A DNA stretch of 64,000 nucleotides, from positions 73,002 to 137,001 of the forward strand of contig NZ_JAGGPJ010000006.1 in NCBI RefSeq assembly GCF_018613875.1. The letters are read 5' to 3'. This document shows positions 60,153-64,000 of the stretch, piece by piece. The position numbers and the translations under genes were made by a program. The DNA comes from Arthrobacter sp. ISL-28. GTDB taxonomy: Bacteria > Actinomycetota > Actinomycetes > Actinomycetales > Micrococcaceae. The stretch's first letter is position 1. Each line of letters opens with the position of its first letter. Under the pieces are notes generated by a model that worked only from the letters and a program-made list of their open reading frames with translations, was not told the origin of the DNA and searched no databases.

Positions 60153-61130
60153 ATGATGACAGAGAACCCATGGCAGCAGGACGGGAGTTACCCTGAAACG
60201 GCCGCCCCCCAGTACTCGGACGCTCAAAACCCGGCAGCGCAAAACATGTTCGGCGTTGAGGAGCCGGCCACGTCCAAGGGGGAGACCGCCAAGGAAGAGT
60301 CAGCGGACGTTGCCCGTCAGGCGACCGATTCCGCACGTGCCGTGGCAACAACGGCAAAAACCGAGGCCGCCAACGTCGCTGCCGAGGCGAAGTCGAGCGC
60401 CCGGGATCTCCTGTACCAAGCCAAATCCGAGCTGACCGACCAAGCCGTGAGCCAGCAGCAAAAGGCGGCCTCGGGCCTCCGGGCCCTCTCCGATGAACTG
60501 CATTCCATGGCGCTGACGTCGGATCAGCCTGGCATTGCCTCCGACCTGGTCCGGCAGGCCGCCGAACGCTCCTCTGCGGCGGCCACGTGGCTTGACGGCA
60601 GAGATCCAGGCTCACTGCTGGATGAGGTAAAGTCCTTCGCCAGGCAGCGTCCGGGAACTTTTCTCCTGCTCGCCGCAGGTGCGGGTGTCCTGGCCGGAAG
60701 GCTTGCCCGTGGGCTGGGCGCCGGAGCGCCCGATGTTCCCGGCCATGCCGCCAACTACGGATTCCCGAGCTGGCCGGCGGAGACTCGTCGACTCTCGACT
60801 GCCGCCGCCGCGGCCGGTAGCGCCGTGCCGCCGCCGGCGGATCTCCCGAGTCCCGACGCCGCTTCCGCGAGCTTCGTCCCGGCGCCCGGTACCGCTGTCC
60901 CCCAACCACCGGTGCATCTTCCTGGCCCCGATGCCACCACTGCCGGACTGCCGGGGACGGCTGAGTCCGTTGCCGGACCCCAGACCCCCAACCCCTTGGA
61001 CTCCCCACAGCTGACCGAGAATCCACAGTCAAGAACGCAGATTGCGGATGATCCCCTTGCGGGCAAACAGCTTGCCGACGATCCCATGGGCAGCGACCCG
61101 CGCACGCACGATCGAACCGACCGCCGTTAG
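60153..61130 (+). CDS. Alanine-rich stress-type hypothetical protein
   Basis: 325 aa. Residues 45-160 are an Ala/Glu/Ser amphipathic region like late-embryogenesis or apolipoprotein-type sequences (QATDSARAVATTAKTEAANVAAEAKSS, in part). A short hydrophobic patch (FLLLAAGAGVLAGRLARG) suggests membrane association. The C-terminal 120 residues are Pro-rich repeats. Such proteins precede phage-holin/DUF3618 genes in related genomes, and here those genes are missing. GAGAGAG site before ATG-ATG. Confidence 0.7.
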   Translation: MMTENPWQQDGSYPETAAPQYSDAQNPAAQNMFGVEEPATSKGETAKEESADVARQATDSARAVATTAKTEAANVAAEAKSSARDLLYQAKSELTDQAVSQQQKAASGLRALSDELHSMALTSDQPGIASDLVRQAAERSSAAATWLDGRDPGSLLDEVKSFARQRPGTFLLLAAGAGVLAGRLARGLGAGAPDVPGHAANYGFPSWPAETRRLSTAAAAAGSAVPPPADLPSPDAASASFVPAPGTAVPQPPVHLPGPDATTAGLPGTAESVAGPQTPNPLDSPQLTENPQSRTQIADDPLAGKQLADDPMGSDPRTHDRTDRR

Positions 61131-61270
61131 GCCAAACGAAACGATGCGTGCCGTTCCGAAGAACACCGAGGCCCAGGATAACGTCCGCCAACCTTGCTCC
61201 AGTTGATTGCGTGCCGGCAGCACCCCAAACAGGATCCTGCTGGCCTGCACGTGCCGAAAGGATGGTCCCC

Positions 61271-62398
61271 ATGGCCACGAATGAAGCCCCTGATACCAGC
61301 ACGGCCAAGGCGTCCACAGCGCCCGCCCCGGACGATGAACGGAAACCTGACAGCCCCACGGATTTGTCCAAGCCGTCCTGGAAGTACATTGCCAAAAAGG
61401 CGCTCCGCGAATTCAGCAGGGACCAGTGCCCCGACCTCGCCGCCGGCCTCACCTACTATGCCGTCCTTTCGATGTTCCCGGCGTTGCTCGCCTTGGTTTC
61501 GCTCCTGGGAATCTTTGGCCAGGCGGAAAAAACCACCGGAGCCCTTCTGGAGATCGTGCAGGGCATCGCACCCGGCACCGCCATGGATGCTGTCCGCGGA
61601 CCCATCGAGGAACTAACCAGTTCCCCGGCGGCCGGCTTCACCCTGGTCATCGGTCTCGCGACAGCTCTTTGGTCCGCTTCCGGCTATGTGAACGGGTTCG
61701 GGCGGGCCATGAACAGGGTTTACGAAATCGACGAAGGCCGCGGTTTCGTCAAGCTCCGGGGAACCATGCTCGGCGTCACGCTGCTGTCCGTAATCATTGT
61801 TGCGCTGCTCGCCGTAATGCTGGTGGTCAGCGGACCGGTGGCCGAAGCCGTAGGCGGCGTTCTCCGACTCGGTGGCTTGTTCCTTACGGTCTGGACCATA
61901 GCAAAATGGCCGGTCATCGTCTTGCTGGTGATTGTGGTCATCGCGATCCTCTATTACGCCACCCCCAACGTCAGGCAGCCCAAGATCCGCTGGATGAGCG
62001 TCGGCTCGTTCATTGCTTTGATGGTCTTCGTGCTGGCGTCACTGGGGTTTGCCTTCTACGTGGCCAACTTCGGCAACTACAACAAGACCTACGGGGCAAT
62101 CGGCGGCGTGATCGTCATGCTCCTGTGGCTCTGGATCCTGAATATGTCCCTGCTGTTTGGCGCCGAGATCGACGCCGAGATGGAACGCGGGCGCCAGCTC
62201 CAGGCGGGTATCGAAGCCGAGGAGACCATCCAACTGCCGCCTCGTGACACAAAGAAGAGCGACAAAATCCAGGCTCAGGAAGAGGAAGAAGTCCGGCACG
62301 GGCGCGAACTCCGTGAGCAGCACGCCAATCAGCAGAACGGCCATGACGGCATGGATGACGACGGCCGGCGGGGGGCAAGCCGGCGCGACGGCAAATAA
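61271..62398 (+). CDS. YihY/BrkB family membrane protein
   Basis: 375 aa from the ATG at 61271 behind AAAGGATGG. Family motifs: CPDLAAGLTYYAVLSMFPALLALVSLLG (in part), GYVNGFGRAMNRVYEIDEGRGFVKLR (in part) and the C-terminal GAEIDAEMERGRQLQ. Six or so membrane helices. N- and C-terminal tails are charged and disordered. Function not established; often annotated as ribonuclease BN by error. It ends at a strong terminator. Confidence 0.9.
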   Translation: MATNEAPDTSTAKASTAPAPDDERKPDSPTDLSKPSWKYIAKKALREFSRDQCPDLAAGLTYYAVLSMFPALLALVSLLGIFGQAEKTTGALLEIVQGIAPGTAMDAVRGPIEELTSSPAAGFTLVIGLATALWSASGYVNGFGRAMNRVYEIDEGRGFVKLRGTMLGVTLLSVIIVALLAVMLVVSGPVAEAVGGVLRLGGLFLTVWTIAKWPVIVLLVIVVIAILYYATPNVRQPKIRWMSVGSFIALMVFVLASLGFAFYVANFGNYNKTYGAIGGVIVMLLWLWILNMSLLFGAEIDAEMERGRQLQAGIEAEETIQLPPRDTKKSDKIQAQEEEEVRHGRELREQHANQQNGHDGMDDDGRRGASRRDGK

Positions 62399-62441
62399 TG
62401 CGCTGACGGACCAACACCCACGAACTGTGCGCCAATAAAGC

Positions 62442-62482
62442 AACAGAGCGGGGAGCGGCCGCCGGCCGCTCCCCGCTCTGTT
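62442..62482. terminator. Strong hairpin between convergent BrkB and dehydrogenase genes
   Basis: A perfect 19-bp stem AACAGAGCGGGGAGCGGCC / GGCCGCTCCCCGCTCTGTT with a 3-nt loop. A short T-rich stretch (TTGGCTTT) follows on the plus strand. Works for either direction. Confidence 0.88.
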
Positions 62483-62540
62483 GGCTTTCAGCCAGCCGCA
62501 TCCTCCCAAGCTGACCCGCCGCTGTCCCCGTGCCATTACG

Positions 62541-63773
62541 TCACCAGGTATGCTCCCCCTTCAGTGTGAGTGCGCCGAGCTGGGCGTCATCCCGCGCCGC
62601 ACGGTGCTCGCGGACGTAAAGCGAAAGGTCCGCGGTGCACTTGCCGTACCGTTCGTCGAAGGCCAGCGGCCCGGGCCCCAGATTCCTGCCGACCAGGAGC
62701 TGGACGCGGTCGACGGCGGCAGCAACTGTCCCGCGGACGCGGAGCGCCTCGCTCCACGCACCGGCGCCCGGCCCACTTCCGGTTTCTGCCCCCGCCTCCG
62801 CTGAAGGCTTCCCTGGATCAGAGGGGCCAGCGTCAGGCTTCCCTGCTTCAGGCGGACGAGAAGGTTCAGGAGGCTGCCGGTCATCAGGGGCGGGCCTGGC
62901 GTTGCCCAGCACACCGCTGTCGATCTGTTCTGCGGCTCGGGCGAGGTACTGGATGGTGGAGGTGAGGATCCGGTCCACTTCCCCGAGGCTGGCAAGGGCC
63001 ACCTGATCGGGCGCCCGCTGGGACTGCGCCCGCCTCATCAGGGCCGCCTTGAAATACCGGCCCACAGCAATTGCACCCCCCAGCCAGCAGGCCGCCACCC
63101 CGATGCCGCCCCAGGCGTAACCGGGGCGTTGAAAATACCAGCCCTCGTCGCCAAGCTGCATGCCGGGCACGCGGTCGAAATGGACCGTCCCGCTGGGAAT
63201 TTCCCTCAAACCCCGGCTGGTCCATTCGGGGTCCGTGCACGTCACACCGGCATCCCTGAGGTCAACGGCAAAGGCGCCCCGACCTCCATTGGATGTATGG
63301 GCGGTGACGACAGCGTGGTCCACGAATTGCGCCAGGGAGCACCAAGGCTTGGACCCCGTGAGCTGCGCCTGGCCGCCCGCGGTGGAGGTCTGAGCAGGCT
63401 GATTTGCGCCGGAGCGATACTCAGCGTTCAGGCGGGTGCCAGGGCCTTCAGCGACGAAGACACCCCACGTGCCCGTGAAGGAGTCGCCTCTTCCTGCCTG
63501 AAAAAGGATGGCACCCGCGTCAAGATGAGGTTCAAGAACACGGCTTGCTGCCACGTCGATGGATGCAACAGAAGCCAGCAACTCCCAGAGGCGGGCCGTA
63601 CCGCCGTCGCCCGGCTTTGGCGCAAACCGGCCTGCCTCATGGGCGGCCGCCAGGAGCGCCGGAACGTCTCCCACTGCCGCGGCGATTGACTCGAGGGTGG
63701 GATCAAGTTCTGCGAGCTGATCCGGCGTCGAGCTGATGCGGACCGCCTGCCAGCGGCGGTGCGACGGTTTCAT
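62541..63773 (-). CDS. Acyl-CoA dehydrogenase-like protein
   Basis: 410 aa from the ATG at 63773. A start at 63803 is also open (its ATG overlaps the stop of the preceding small frame). N-terminal helical region (AELDPTLESIAAAVGDVP), FAD-domain-like strand region (LTGSKPWCSLAQFVDHAVV, FAVDLRDAGV) and C-terminal helices fit the acyl-CoA dehydrogenase fold. A low-complexity insertion (PDDRQPPEPSRPPEAGKP and PSAEAGAETGSGPGAG) interrupts the C-terminal domain. The catalytic Glu could not be assigned. It may act on a non-CoA substrate. No partner genes visible. Confidence 0.75.
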   Translation of the reverse strand: MKPSHRRWQAVRISSTPDQLAELDPTLESIAAAVGDVPALLAAAHEAGRFAPKPGDGGTARLWELLASVASIDVAASRVLEPHLDAGAILFQAGRGDSFTGTWGVFVAEGPGTRLNAEYRSGANQPAQTSTAGGQAQLTGSKPWCSLAQFVDHAVVTAHTSNGGRGAFAVDLRDAGVTCTDPEWTSRGLREIPSGTVHFDRVPGMQLGDEGWYFQRPGYAWGGIGVAACWLGGAIAVGRYFKAALMRRAQSQRAPDQVALASLGEVDRILTSTIQYLARAAEQIDSGVLGNARPAPDDRQPPEPSRPPEAGKPDAGPSDPGKPSAEAGAETGSGPGAGAWSEALRVRGTVAAAVDRVQLLVGRNLGPGPLAFDERYGKCTADLSLYVREHRAARDDAQLGALTLKGEHTW

Positions 63774-63850
63774 GTTCCGCTCGCTGCTGCCCGGCGTCAT
63801 CAACTGCCAAGTCTTCCGTGGCGGAAGTCACCGAGGCCGAGGCAGCCATG

Positions 63851-63955
63851 GTACCTACTAGGTTCCAGTGCGCCGGCTTCCCCTGCAGGTGGAGTTCGAG
63901 CAGGGTCAGGGAGGACCATCTGAAGGTTGCCTGCCAGAGTCTGGAACGCTTTCAT
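63851..63955 (-). pseudogene. dps: Frameshifted 5' fragment of dps
   Basis: An ATG at 63955 with a strong GGAGGAAGAA site starts MKAFQTLAGNLQMVL, the Dps N-terminus. After one frameshift the DNA reads SLTLLELHLQGKPAHWNLVGT, the Dps block with the ferroxidase His-Trp. Similarity then stops and the region runs into the acyl-CoA-dehydrogenase-like gene. The unshifted frame gives only 51 codons. Looks like a truncated, frameshifted dps remnant. Confidence 0.75.
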
Positions 63956-64000
63956 TTCTTCCTCCGCTGCTATTGCCCGGTTCCGGCCCGGGGACGGCCG

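Noticed and set aside
61144..61206. 20-codon gene MRAVPKNTEAQDNVRQ.
   Set aside because: No good ribosome site and too short; kept only as a possible gene remnant in the findings.

Overview
The window is high-GC DNA with Arthrobacter/Pseudarthrobacter-like (Micrococcaceae) gene content. Supporting features are GTG/TTG starts with GGAGG-type ribosome binding sites, four-base ATGA/GTGA/TTGA gene overlaps, a DUF222/HNH protein, an Asp23-type envelope operon, and a Cys-Ser-Gly form of histidine ammonia-lyase. No rRNA, CRISPR array, prophage or insertion sequence was seen. The genus assignment is inference from gene content.

Layout. 1-5560: a sugar ABC importer (binding lipoprotein, two permeases, start of a fourth gene) divergent from a GH13 alpha-glucosidase, with two LacI-type operators between them. 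5623-8431: a five-gene Asp23/Gls24-type envelope operon and a lipoprotein. 8710-10800: a secreted GH68 levansucrase with LacI-type palindromes in its promoter. 10814-11694: a decayed transporter fragment, then a tRNA Glu-Asp-Phe operon with promoter and terminator. 11814-18151: EamA exporter, zincin-like protease, CDF metal exporter, an ABC exporter with a LolA-like lipoprotein-carrier protein, and DedA. 18182-30117: a rifampin-phosphotransferase-like dikinase with a tandem universal stress protein, CopC, an NCS2 purine permease, HutG, a class A penicillin-binding protein and a CPA1 antiporter.

30320-44777: histidine catabolism (hutU-hutH, an IclR regulator that looks like HutR, an amino acid permease) with a shared GTCTGG-N4-CCAGAC-like operator at three promoters. 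An HNH protein, SDRs, a BldC-like small HTH protein, flavin reductase, 3-hydroxybutyrate dehydrogenase with a LysR regulator, and a spermidine-synthase-fold protein follow.

44891-57242 is the most notable region: genes resembling the ADP-heptose pathway (gmhA, gmhB, two hldE-like fusions), three GT9 heptosyltransferase-like proteins and two further glycosyltransferases, in what the rest of the window says is a monoderm. Six of these genes (56181 down to 50130) overlap end to end. A SigB/SigF-type sigma factor lies beside it, its 3' end antisense to a GT9 gene, and a matching candidate promoter precedes the aldehyde dehydrogenase-hldE pair. 58253-64000: epimerase, two divergent stress-type proteins around an AT-rich palindromic operator, a BrkB-family protein, and an acyl-CoA-dehydrogenase-like gene behind a frameshifted dps fragment.

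Three copies of a 48-60 bp palindrome (core GCTCCGTA...TACGGAGC) are scattered through the window. Their arms co-vary, and one copy supplies the stop codons of two convergent genes.
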